Made by a program: the position numbers and the translations under genes. The notes below the pieces were generated by a model. That model saw nothing but the letters and a program-made list of their open reading frames with translations. It did not search any database and was not told the origin of the DNA. Below, piece after piece: positions 9,306-16,314 of a DNA stretch of 41,528 nt. Position 1 is the stretch's first letter. Each line of letters begins with the position of its first letter. Source of the DNA: an uncultured Eubacterium sp. (GTDB taxonomy: Bacteria; Bacillota; Clostridia; Lachnospirales; CAG-274). Location of the stretch: positions 1-41,528 of the forward strand of contig UQYD01000015.1 in the NCBI GenBank assembly GCA_900545305.1, written 5' to 3'.

Positions 9306-9339
9306 AAAGGCCCTGTGAAAAAACCACAGAGCCTTTTTT
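9306..9339. terminator. Bidirectional terminator after rubrerythrin
   Basis: AAAGGCcCTGTG and CACAGaGCCTTTTTT form a stem with a 7-base loop and a long T-run on the plus strand. In the other direction GGCTCTGTG...CACAGGGCC ends in TTTT, so it also serves the small minus-strand gene that ends at 9383. Confidence 0.85.
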
Positions 9340-9382
9340 GTACCCTTTTCAGTTACAGGAAGTCAAACATTTCCTGCACAAT

Positions 9383-9592
9383 TTAGCACTTGCTGTCGCA
9401 ACCACCACAGCCACAGTTTGAATTATTTCCACAGCAGCAGAAAAGAAGAATAATGATAATAATCCAGCAATTGTCCATACCGTTTTCACAGCCACAACCA
9501 CAGTTGCCGAAGTTACCAAATCCGTTTTCGCCACAGCCACAGAATAATAAGATTAAAATAATCCAAAGGCAGGAATTGTTATTGAAGTTCAT
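9383..9592 (-). CDS. Cys/Gly/Asn-rich 69-residue mini-protein
   Basis: A 69-residue protein with 14 cysteines, many in CGCG/CCCG clusters, alternating with two very hydrophobic stretches (WIILILLF near residue 10; WIIIIILLF near residue 43). The two halves look like an internal duplication: hydrophobic block, CGCG, Asn/Gly-rich linker. Small proteins of this kind occur in Clostridia, where automatic pipelines have labelled some 'chorion class high-cysteine' proteins; their function is unknown, and spore coat or membrane-associated roles are only guesses. The ribosome site (GGAGG) is good and a bidirectional terminator follows, which supports a real gene despite the odd composition. Competing frames over the same bases are judged shadows. 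Confidence 0.65.
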   Translation of the reverse strand: MNFNNNSCLWIILILLFCGCGENGFGNFGNCGCGCENGMDNCWIIIIILLFCCCGNNSNCGCGGCDSKC

Positions 9593-9682
9593 AAATTAAA
9601 TACCTCCATAATTTTGAGTACACTTAATTCTATGAACTATTTCTAAAAAATTGCCTGTCCTGTAAAAAAATATTTTTAATTG

Positions 9683-10138
9683 TCACTCCTTGTCCGATTT
9701 ATCATAATGGGAAAACTCATCTTCATACTTTTTCTCTAAATGCTTTCTATATTTTCCTGTAATAAAATAGACAACAGCAAAACAACCTATAAACAACAAG
9801 TAATTTAATCCACTTTCAACACCAAAATTTTTCTTAGTATGCCATATATACAAATATCCCAAACTAACAAAAGCAATTACAACTATAGCATAAATCCATT
9901 GTGTACTTTTCTTTCTTCCCTTTTCACTATTCCACATATTTATTTTAAGCATAGCAGTTCTTATAAGCTGATAAATAGGAAATGCCACAACTATAATATA
10001 CTCAGTAATAATATCATTAAATCCACAGCCAAAATAGAATACTTTTATCAAAATAGACAGTATAACTCCATAATATACAATTAAAGAAAATTCAGCTCTG
10101 ACCTTGTTTATGCCATTTATAATTTTTTCATCTTTCAT
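9683..10138 (-). CDS. Predicted four-helix membrane protein, unknown function
   Basis: A 151-residue protein with four probable transmembrane segments at about residues 17-37, 42-60, 82-100 and 110-128, a short charged N-terminus (MKDEKIINGINKVRAE) and a charged tail (KYRKHLEKKYEDEFSHYDKSDKE). No catalytic motif is visible. It resembles small uncharacterised Clostridial membrane proteins, but the family is not recognised with certainty. A GAGGT ribosome site precedes the ATG. It lies upstream of the Cys-rich gene on the same strand with a 90-base gap, so cotranscription is possible. Confidence 0.6.
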   Translation of the reverse strand: MKDEKIINGINKVRAEFSLIVYYGVILSILIKVFYFGCGFNDIITEYIIVVAFPIYQLIRTAMLKINMWNSEKGRKKSTQWIYAIVVIAFVSLGYLYIWHTKKNFGVESGLNYLLFIGCFAVVYFITGKYRKHLEKKYEDEFSHYDKSDKE

Positions 10139-10177
10139 TTTTTACCTCGCAAAATTTTATAGTTTAACTTGTCAAGA

Positions 10178-10201
10178 CGTCGAATTTATCTTTCCAATCA
10201 T
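10178..10201 (+). repeat. Dispersed repeat, diverged single copy
   Basis: The first 18 bases (CGTCGAATTTATCTTTCC) match the core of the 69-bp tandem repeat at the right edge at 16 positions. It lies in the spacer between the membrane protein gene and the terminator of the GNAT pair. Confidence 0.5.
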
Positions 10202-10206
10202 CTTAA

Positions 10207-10234
10207 AAAAGATTCTTGAAAACAAGAATCTTTT
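10207..10234 (-). terminator. Intrinsic terminator of the GNAT pair
   Basis: Perfect 12-bp inverted repeat AAAAGATTCTTG / CAAGAATCTTTT with an AAAA loop, directly after the stop codon at 10235. Confidence 0.85.
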
Positions 10235-10879
10235 CTAATGTAAGTATCTCAAAAACTGTATTAAATAATCTCCAGATAAATCAGTTTCATCCATATCTAA
10301 TTTTCTTTTACCAAATTTTATAAAACCATTGTTTTGATAAAAATTCAAAAGAAACTCTTTATCTTCACATTCTAAATATGTAAATTTTCCTCCTGCTTCT
10401 CTTTGAATGGAACGCACTTTATCTATTGCTAATCCTAATAATTCATTTCCCTTAATCAAGGTATCATTTCCATTAGCAAAATTTTTTCCTAATTGACCAA
10501 TCAATATTGCAGAAATGGTACACTTTCCATCTATAACTTCATTATTAGCAAATTTAGTAGCTTTTGACCACATATTTTTTGATAGTAAATCCCTAAAAAG
10601 TATTATACTCTTTGTTGTTAATGTATAATATCCAACAAATTCCCTTACATTTCCAAACTCTTTCGAACAAGACTCCCAAAATACCAAATGGGTACTGCTT
10701 ATACCATGTTTTGTAAATTCAATAGCCTTATCTCGAATAAAAATTTCAACATCCTTATTCATTGGGCACTCAAAAGAAGAAAGGATGCTTTTAGTAGCAT
10801 CCTCTCCCATTTGCTCCACCAAATCTTTTAAATTTATCGAAATAAATCTTTGTTTTATCTGCAAATCAATCATAGTCAC
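10235..10879 (-). CDS. GNAT-fold protein, candidate toxin of a toxin-antitoxin-like pair
   Basis: A 214-residue protein. The second half looks like a GNAT acetyltransferase: hydrophobic strands (CTISAILIGQLGKN), a stretch where acetyl-CoA would bind (NDTLIKGNELLGLAIDKV, with a degenerate motif A) and the late NFYQNNGFIKFGKRK motif typical of GNAT C-termini. It begins with GTG overlapping the stop of the 61-residue upstream gene (GTGA, 4-base overlap); an ATG two codons later is the alternative start. Translational coupling to a small upstream partner and a private terminator are the layout of GNAT-type toxin-antitoxin modules such as TacT/AtaT. This one lacks an obvious ribbon-helix-helix partner, so the toxin role is an inference. 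Confidence 0.6.
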   Translation of the reverse strand: MTMIDLQIKQRFISINLKDLVEQMGEDATKSILSSFECPMNKDVEIFIRDKAIEFTKHGISSTHLVFWESCSKEFGNVREFVGYYTLTTKSIILFRDLLSKNMWSKATKFANNEVIDGKCTISAILIGQLGKNFANGNDTLIKGNELLGLAIDKVRSIQREAGGKFTYLECEDKEFLLNFYQNNGFIKFGKRKLDMDETDLSGDYLIQFLRYLH

Positions 10880-11061
10880 TTCATATTAAAAAATCTTTTG
10901 ATTTCTTCTCCCTTTAACTCTACACAATCTATATCTAATGTTTTCCTATTGAAGTTGTCTTCTTCTGATTTTACTATTGAGATTTCGAGAGCATTAGCAA
11001 ACTCTCGACTTAATTTCTTTGTCTTAATTTCAACATCTTTCAATAAACTTTTTGTTGCCAT
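10876..11061 (-). CDS. Small partner protein of the GNAT gene, candidate antitoxin
   Basis: A 61-residue, charged, probably mostly helical protein (starts MATKSLLKDVEIKTKKLS, ends EIKRFFNMK). No DNA-binding motif is recognised. AAGGAGGTG precedes the ATG at 11061, a stronger ribosome site than the downstream gene has, so the small protein should be made in excess, as antitoxins usually are. Its stop overlaps the start of the GNAT gene by four bases. Confidence 0.6.
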   Translation of the reverse strand: MATKSLLKDVEIKTKKLSREFANALEISIVKSEEDNFNRKTLDIDCVELKGEEIKRFFNMK

Positions 11062-11204
11062 ACTCTACACCTCCTTGAAAGATATTATCTCCCTTTATTA
11101 CATTATATATTCTATTTTATTATTAGTCAATAAATTTACATCAAGTGAAATAAATATGTTTTATTCACTTCATACCCAGCATAAGAATAAATTGAGGTGA
11201 TACA

Positions 11205-11651
11205 ATGAATGAAAAAGCTATAGCTTATGTATATGGAAGTGCAGAATATCCTCGCCTACAAGGCAGAATTACATTTCATCAGATACAAGACGGTGTTTTA
11301 ATAACAGCAGAGGTTCATGGGCTACCTGTGGAACAAAACTGTTCCGGTGGAGTTTTCGGTTTCCATATTCACGAAGGTAATGCTTGTACAGGAAATGAAA
11401 ATGACCCTTTTGCAAATGCAGGAGGTCATTACAATCCTACAAACTGCCCTCACCCATATCACGCCGGAGACTTGCCACCACTTTTTTCAAACAATGGATA
11501 TGCCTTTATGTCAGTTTTAATAAACAAATTTACTGTAAATGAAATAATAGGAAGAACAGTTATAATACATTCACAACCTGACGATTTTACAACACAGCCT
11601 AGTGGAAATTCAGGCAAAAAGATAGCTTGTGGAGAAATAATAGAACAATAA
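11205..11651 (+). CDS. sodC: Cu/Zn superoxide dismutase family protein, no signal peptide
   Basis: A 148-residue protein with the full Cu/Zn-SOD ligand set: FGFHIHEG (two copper His), GGHYNP (bridging His), the zinc ligands in HPYHAGDLPPL (His, His, Asp) and a copper His in VIIHSQPDDF; the active-site arginine region is replaced by QPSGNSGKKIACGE. A Cys in NACTGN and one in IACGE could form the usual disulfide. Bacterial SodC is normally exported, but this protein starts directly at the beta-barrel with no signal peptide, so it is probably cytoplasmic. GAGGTG precedes the ATG. It is a single gene with its own terminator. Confidence 0.85.
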   Translation: MNEKAIAYVYGSAEYPRLQGRITFHQIQDGVLITAEVHGLPVEQNCSGGVFGFHIHEGNACTGNENDPFANAGGHYNPTNCPHPYHAGDLPPLFSNNGYAFMSVLINKFTVNEIIGRTVIIHSQPDDFTTQPSGNSGKKIACGEIIEQ

Positions 11652-11664
11652 TTCAAAACAAAAA

Positions 11665-11700
11665 GGGTATTCGTAAACATATCTACGAATACCCAATTTT
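11665..11700. terminator. Bidirectional terminator between sodC and the 52-residue peptide gene
   Basis: GGGTATTCGTA (11665-11675) pairs with TACGAATACCC (11684-11694), followed by AATTTT. The complementary strand ends the minus-strand peptide gene at 11702. Confidence 0.8.
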
Positions 11701-11701
11701 A

Positions 11702-11860
11702 TTAACTATTCAAATTTTTATTATTATTTGAATTTCCACCTACAAGGTCACCCCAAGAGACTGACCCTCCTGTACCTACTCCAGCATTACTAAGTTTCAT
11801 TACACTATCTTTCTGCTTAAATACAATAATATCTATACTTGGTTTCTTATAATTTTTCAT
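11702..11860 (-). CDS. 52-residue peptide downstream of the beta-helix protein
   Basis: Short gene with a good ribosome site (AGGGGG, about ten bases before the ATG) and a stop at 11702, next to the terminator. The product starts MKNYKKPSIDIIVFKQKDSV, continues with a Gly/Ser-rich stretch (VGTGGSVSWGDLVGG) and ends Asn-rich (NSNNNKNLNS). The 'M-K-x-Y-x-K-P-x-I-x' start followed by a Gly-rich tail recalls a class of tiny uncharacterised Clostridial proteins, some of which look like leader-core peptides. It begins 15 bases after the stop of the secreted protein and is probably cotranscribed with it. No modification enzyme is nearby, so a RiPP role is only a possibility. Confidence 0.6.
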   Translation of the reverse strand: MKNYKKPSIDIIVFKQKDSVMKLSNAGVGTGGSVSWGDLVGGNSNNNKNLNS

Positions 11861-11875
11861 ATTGTATTCCCCCTA

Positions 11876-13435
11876 TCAATTGTTACTTGTCTGGTCAATA
11901 ATATCGCTTATACTAAAACTCTGTGATGGGCCATAAATCTTACGCTCGCCCTGTTGAATTATCCAATAAGGCTTTAGTGTTATTTCTGTATTAAAATCAC
12001 TATTTGGAATATCATTTACAACTAAAGCAAAGAAATATTTTGAATCTGTATCAAACACTTCACCAGCATTATCATATAGTTTTTGGCTATCTCCGACATT
12101 AGCAATTATAGAATTATAAACAGTTGTTGTATTTTTAGATATTGTATTACCATTTATACTAATATCAAATCCAACTTCATTATAATTTACAGAATCTACT
12201 GATGATACAATTCTAAGGGCAGTTGATTCACTTTCAGAAGTTGTATTTACTGGAATTTGGTATCTAATACCTAAAACATCTTTACTTACAAATTTGGCAA
12301 AAGCTAATCCCTTATTTTCCTCATAGGTTGTGCTATATGTATCATCTGTATACCAACCAGCAAATATCTTATTACTATCTGATGTTTGTGGCACATTGTC
12401 ATTACTGTCATCTATATAGTCACTAACCTCATAATAGCCATCTTTAACAGAAACTCCATACTTGTAATCTGATGTACTATCTTCATTATATTTTGGAGCA
12501 TATCCATTTGCACAATATTCATCTGGAACTGCACTTTCAAATGAACCGCCTGATACACTTATTACACCATTATTTATGGACCTCCAAGTTTTAATATTAT
12601 GTGTACCGCCTGTTATTTCTACTGTTGGTACTATTCCATTACTAAGGTATGCTCTTGCATACACATTTCCTGTTACTATGGCACTTCCACCTATACTTGT
12701 TTTACTACTTTCTGTATAAGATAATGTGTATATAGTACCTGTTATAGTACCACCTGTTATTTTTGCCTCTGTCCAATTCTGTATTGCTGATTCTTTTTCT
12801 GATGCTATAGTTCCCCCTGTTATTTCTAACACACCAAATTCATCATTTTTTATAGCTATGAAATTATCCTGTTCTATTGTTCCTCCAGCTATTATAAGTT
12901 TATTTGCTGTATTTGAACTATTTCCACCATTTCTTATAAGTGATGAACCATTGCTATTTGCTGTATTGTTATAAACCTTACCACTTTCTATGGTCATTGT
13001 TCCCTGATTGTCTATAACATAATAGCCACCTATGTTTTCATCTGAACGCTTTATTGTTCCTGTCTGTTCTGCACTACTATCTTTTATTGTTACTGTACCA
13101 TTGTTTAGTATTGTAGCCTTGTTATTTTCTACTACTTTACCATTTTCGTCTTTTGTATCAGTACCACCGTCAATTACTTTTCCATTTAAGTCTAATACAA
13201 TATTTTTATCACTTGGAATTGTTATATTTTCCTGTGTGTCTTGTAATAACTTAACTGTTTCACTTTCATTGGCATTGTTTACAGCTTCCTGAAGTGTACT
13301 GTAGTTTTTATCCCCAACTTGAACTACATTATTTTCAACTGTTTCCCCAAAAGTTATACAAGGAGCAAAGCTCATAAGCATTGTAAAAGCTACAAAAAAA
13401 GCTATAATCCTTGATAATTTCGTTTTTCTTACCAT
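11876..13435 (-). CDS. Secreted parallel beta-helix surface protein
   Basis: A 519-residue exported protein. Residues 1-30 form a signal peptide (charged KTKLSR, hydrophobic IIAFFVAFTMLMSFA, cleavage near FGE). Residues of about 40-330 are a run of short repeats, each a hydrophobic strand ending in Gly/Asn (VVQVGDKNYSTLQEAV, IVLDLNGKVIDGG, LIIAGGTI, LEITGGTI, AKITGGTI, VEITGGT, ISVSGGSF), as in right-handed parallel beta-helix adhesins and carbohydrate-active proteins. A FAGWYTDD motif, common in Listeria/Bacteroides-type surface repeats, follows near residue 360. The last 150 residues form a beta-rich domain (ALRIVSSVDSVNYNEVGFDI) seen at the end of many Clostridial surface proteins. There is no LPXTG motif or membrane anchor. 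Function unknown; adhesion is likely. Confidence 0.75.
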   Translation of the reverse strand: MVRKTKLSRIIAFFVAFTMLMSFAPCITFGETVENNVVQVGDKNYSTLQEAVNNANESETVKLLQDTQENITIPSDKNIVLDLNGKVIDGGTDTKDENGKVVENNKATILNNGTVTIKDSSAEQTGTIKRSDENIGGYYVIDNQGTMTIESGKVYNNTANSNGSSLIRNGGNSSNTANKLIIAGGTIEQDNFIAIKNDEFGVLEITGGTIASEKESAIQNWTEAKITGGTITGTIYTLSYTESSKTSIGGSAIVTGNVYARAYLSNGIVPTVEITGGTHNIKTWRSINNGVISVSGGSFESAVPDEYCANGYAPKYNEDSTSDYKYGVSVKDGYYEVSDYIDDSNDNVPQTSDSNKIFAGWYTDDTYSTTYEENKGLAFAKFVSKDVLGIRYQIPVNTTSESESTALRIVSSVDSVNYNEVGFDISINGNTISKNTTTVYNSIIANVGDSQKLYDNAGEVFDTDSKYFFALVVNDIPNSDFNTEITLKPYWIIQQGERKIYGPSQSFSISDIIDQTSNN

Positions 13436-13735
13436 AATAACTCACCCTTTCTTAACAGTTTTATAATATTTTGTTATAGAATTAAGAAAATTTTAATACA
13501 TTTATTTACAGAATTAATAATTTTTCTTAATTCTTGATTTAATTCTATCATATATATTTATTAGTATTGTCTACATTTGTATACAAAATCCAAAGCATAT
13601 TAATATATAATCACAATGAGTTAGTAACTGGTAAATTATTACAAGATATTATCAAAAATTTTATAGATTAAGCTCTTAATACTATTACAAGTTACTTTTT
13701 TAATTAATTTAAGTATGAAAATATATGGTGATTAA
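13436..13735. other. AT-rich intergenic region with inverted repeats
   Basis: No gene is seen. It holds a 13-bp perfect inverted repeat AGAATTAAGAAAA / TTTTCTTAATTCT (13478-13490 and 13522-13534) in the leader region of the beta-helix gene, and a weaker pair AGTAACT / AGTTACT (13623-13629, 13690-13696) upstream of the XRE gene. Promoters for both flanking genes should be here, but no hexamer pair is convincing. Confidence 0.5.
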
Positions 13736-13978
13736 ATGCTCAATGCTAAAATAGTAGGACAAGTTATTTGTGAATTAAGAACTAAAAAAGGACTGTCTCA
13801 AGAAGTAACAAGTGGTCTTGCTGGTATATCAAGAACCCATTTAAGTATGATAGAAAAAGGTAGAAGAAAACCAAATCTTGATACTATTTTTAAAATATCT
13901 GAAGCATTAAATGTTAGTCCTAGTGAAATAGTAAAAATAATTGAAGAAAAAAATAAACTATACACAAAAAATTTATAA
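13736..13978 (+). CDS. XRE-family (Cro/CI-type) helix-turn-helix regulator
   Basis: An 80-residue protein consisting almost entirely of one HTH_3 domain: LRTKKGLSQEVTSGLAGISRTHLSMIEKGRRKPNLDTIFKISEALN, with the Q of helix 2 and the 'IEKGRRKPN' turn typical of the family. There is no sensor or oligomerisation domain, as in small phage-type or solitary regulators. The ribosome site is weak (GGTGAT). It is divergent from the beta-helix surface protein across a 300-base gap and may control it; that is inferred from position only. Confidence 0.8.
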   Translation: MLNAKIVGQVICELRTKKGLSQEVTSGLAGISRTHLSMIEKGRRKPNLDTIFKISEALNVSPSEIVKIIEEKNKLYTKNL

Positions 13979-14005
13979 ATATAGATTTAGATATACGCAA
14001 TGATG

Positions 14006-14043
14006 CCTCTAAAACAGTTTTCGTCTGTTGTGAGGTTTTTTTA
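14006..14043 (+). terminator. Terminator of the XRE gene
   Basis: Imperfect hairpin CCTCtaaaACAG...CTGTtgtGAGG followed by seven T. Confidence 0.65.
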
Positions 14044-14080
14044 TTATGTAGAAATTTTTTTAATTTAATTAAACGACAAT

Positions 14081-14110
14081 AAACCCTGTTTCAATTTTGA
14101 AACAGGGTTT
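14081..14110. terminator. Terminator of the fab/acc operon
   Basis: AAACCCTGTTTCA / TGAAACAGGGTTT, a 13-bp perfect stem with a short AT loop, about 45 bases after the accA stop. Symmetric, so it can act in both directions. Confidence 0.75.
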
Positions 14111-14153
14111 ATTTACTAAACAAAACAACTATAAATAGGCAATTTACTACTTA

Positions 14154-14951
14154 TTATTCACTAAATTCGCCATATTTTCTAAACCTCTCATATCTTTCCT
14201 TTAAGAGAGTTTCTAAATCCTTTGACTGTAAAATATTAACTTCAATCTCTAACTTAGATTTTAAGAGGTTAGCTGTGAAGCCAAAGTCATTCTGACAACC
14301 ACCATTAACTTCTTTTATAACCTTTTCGATTACGCCAAGTTCATATAAGTCCTGTGCTGTAAGACGCATAACGTCAGCAGCCTCCTGAAATCTCTTAGGG
14401 TCTTTCCAAAGAATACTTGCAAAGCCTTCAGGACTAAGAACTGAGTAAACACTGTTTTCAAGCATCCATACCCTATCTGTTACAGCAAGGGCTAATGCAC
14501 CACCACTACCACCTTCGCCAATAACAATAGAAATAGTAGGAACTTTAATTTTAGCAAGTTCAAAAAGGTTTCTGGCAATAGCTTCACCCTGACCTCTTTC
14601 CTCTGCACCTACGCCACAGTATGCACCACTTGTGTTAATAAAGCAGATAATAGGTCTATTGAACTTTTCAGCCTGTTTCATAAGACGGAGAGCCTTTCTG
14701 TAGCCCTCTGGATGAGGAGAACCGAAGTTTCTTTCGATATTTTCCTCCATTGTCTTACCCTTCTGAATACCAATAACAGTAACAGGTACACCATTTAAAG
14801 ATGCAATACCACCAACAATAGCCTTATCGTCAGCAAAATTTCTGTCACCATGGAATTCAATAAAATCTTCAAAAATATGAGTTATATAATCAAGAGAGGT
14901 CGGTCTGGATACCTTTCTTGCAATTCTGACTCTGTCAAAAGCCTTAGGCAT
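14154..14951 (-). CDS. accA: Acetyl-CoA carboxylase carboxyltransferase subunit alpha
   Basis: A 265-residue carboxyltransferase alpha subunit; with AccD it moves CO2 from carboxybiotin to acetyl-CoA to make malonyl-CoA. It has the crotonase-like core with the oxyanion-hole glycines (IGEGGSGGALALAV) and the conserved SYCGVGAEERGQGEAIA region (here NTSGAYCGVGAEERGQ). At about 265 residues it is shorter than E. coli AccA (319), as in many Clostridia that lack the long N-terminal helix. The frame extends to a GTG at 14960, but the GGCGGTG ribosome site inside accD suits the ATG at 14951, which overlaps accD by eight bases. It is the last gene of the operon. Confidence 0.94.
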   Translation of the reverse strand: MPKAFDRVRIARKVSRPTSLDYITHIFEDFIEFHGDRNFADDKAIVGGIASLNGVPVTVIGIQKGKTMEENIERNFGSPHPEGYRKALRLMKQAEKFNRPIICFINTSGAYCGVGAEERGQGEAIARNLFELAKIKVPTISIVIGEGGSGGALALAVTDRVWMLENSVYSVLSPEGFASILWKDPKRFQEAADVMRLTAQDLYELGVIEKVIKEVNGGCQNDFGFTANLLKSKLEIEVNILQSKDLETLLKERYERFRKYGEFSE

Positions 14952-15879
14952 TTTCAGCACCGCCTTTCTTGCAATTATGTAATTTCAAAATAGTCATTAA
15001 TGTCTGAGGTAACTGTTCTCTATCTACAATAGCATCTACGAAGCCATGGTCAAGAGAGAATTCAGCAGTCTGGAATTCATCTGGAAGTTTCTGCTTAATT
15101 GTACCTTCAATAACACGTCTACCGGCAAAACCAATAAGAGCCTTAGGTTCAGCAAGTATAATATCCCCAAGCATAGCAAAACTAGCTGTTACACCACCTG
15201 TTGTTGGGTCAGTAATAACTGTAATATAAAGTAAACCTGCCTCTGAATGTTTTGCACAAGCAGCACTAATCTTAGCCATCTGCATAAGAGAAACAATACC
15301 CTCCTGCATTCTAGCACCACCGGAACAAGTGAATACAATAATAGGAAGTCTGTTTTCTGTAGCATACTCAAAAGCTCTAGTAAGCTTTTCGCCTACAACA
15401 GAACCCATTGAACCCATAAGGAAAGTAGAGTCCATAACAGCTAAAACTGTTTCATATCCACCTATTGTACACTTACCGGTACGGATAGCATCCTTAAGAC
15501 CTGTCTTTTCCTGTACAGACTTAATCTTTGTCTTGTAATCAGGGAAGTTAAGAGGGTCCTTTGCTTCCATATTTATATCAAATTCAACAAATGAATTTTC
15601 ATCAGCAATAGTCTTTACTCTATCCTTTGAATTAAGTCTAAAGAGCTTAGCACACTTTGGACAAATCTTTAATCTGCCTAAAGCCTTTTTTTCTAAGATA
15701 TTGCCACAAGATGGGCATTTAATACAACCTGCAGGAACTTCTTCCTTTGCAGTTTCTTTTGATTTATCCTTAGAAGATTCTTTTGCCTTTTCAGCAGGAG
15801 TAAGGTTATCCTTAATTGCTTCTACTGTATTTTTAAGTGCTTCCACATCAGGCAATTTAAAATTTTCAAATAGTTTCAT
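14944..15879 (-). CDS. accD: Acetyl-CoA carboxylase carboxyltransferase subunit beta
   Basis: A 311-residue beta subunit, partner of AccA. A four-cysteine zinc ribbon (CPSC and CPKC, about residues 55-77) precedes the crotonase-fold domain, with GGARMQEG and the GRRVIEGTIKQKLP motif near the C-terminus. The first 45 residues are an unusually long, Lys/Glu/Ser-rich linker (LTPAEKAKESSKDKSKETAK) that looks disordered. TAAGGAG precedes the ATG. The accB and accC genes, often next to accD, are missing here. Confidence 0.95.
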   Translation of the reverse strand: MKLFENFKLPDVEALKNTVEAIKDNLTPAEKAKESSKDKSKETAKEEVPAGCIKCPSCGNILEKKALGRLKICPKCAKLFRLNSKDRVKTIADENSFVEFDINMEAKDPLNFPDYKTKIKSVQEKTGLKDAIRTGKCTIGGYETVLAVMDSTFLMGSMGSVVGEKLTRAFEYATENRLPIIVFTCSGGARMQEGIVSLMQMAKISAACAKHSEAGLLYITVITDPTTGGVTASFAMLGDIILAEPKALIGFAGRRVIEGTIKQKLPDEFQTAEFSLDHGFVDAIVDREQLPQTLMTILKLHNCKKGGAENA

Positions 15880-15890
15880 TTTGTATCTCC

Positions 15891-16310
15891 TTAAAACATA
15901 AATGTCATTTCAGCCTCTGCAACCTTTTTATCGCCTACATAAGCAATGCCCTTACCAATACCAGCCATTTTCTTAAGCTTAACAATTTCAACTTCAAATC
16001 TAAGTGTATCGCCAGGAGTTACCTTACCTCTGAACTTAGCCTTGTCAATACCACCAAAGTATGCAATCTTACCCTTATTTTCTTCCATAGAAAGAATTGC
16101 AACAGCACCAGCCTGTGCCATAGCCTCAATAATGAGAACACCTGGCATTACAGGTTCTCCTGGGAAGTGACCCTGAAAGAAGTTTTCGTTCATTGTTACA
16201 TTCTTAATTGCTGTAATCTTTTTACCTTCTTCAAGTTCAAGAACTCTGTCAATAAGGCAGAATGGATAACGATGAGGTATAATTGACTGAATTTCTTTAA
16301 TATCCATCAT
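15891..16310 (-). CDS. fabZ: 3-hydroxyacyl-ACP dehydratase FabZ
   Basis: A 139-residue hot-dog-fold dehydratase of the fatty-acid elongation cycle. The catalytic motif is GHFPGEPVMPGVLIIEAMAQ, with His48 and Glu62; the start IIPHRYPFCLIDRV is diagnostic of FabZ rather than FabA. Two adjacent ATG codons (16310 and 16307) are possible starts after GGAGG. It lies five bases after fabF and 11 bases before accD. Confidence 0.96.
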   Translation of the reverse strand: MMDIKEIQSIIPHRYPFCLIDRVLELEEGKKITAIKNVTMNENFFQGHFPGEPVMPGVLIIEAMAQAGAVAILSMEENKGKIAYFGGIDKAKFRGKVTPGDTLRFEVEIVKLKKMAGIGKGIAYVGDKKVAEAEMTFMF

Positions 16311-16314
16311 ATTA

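Noticed and set aside
13478..13534. Invertible promoter for phase variation of the surface protein
   Set aside because: Only 31 bases lie between the inverted repeats, too few for a promoter, and no recombinase is nearby.
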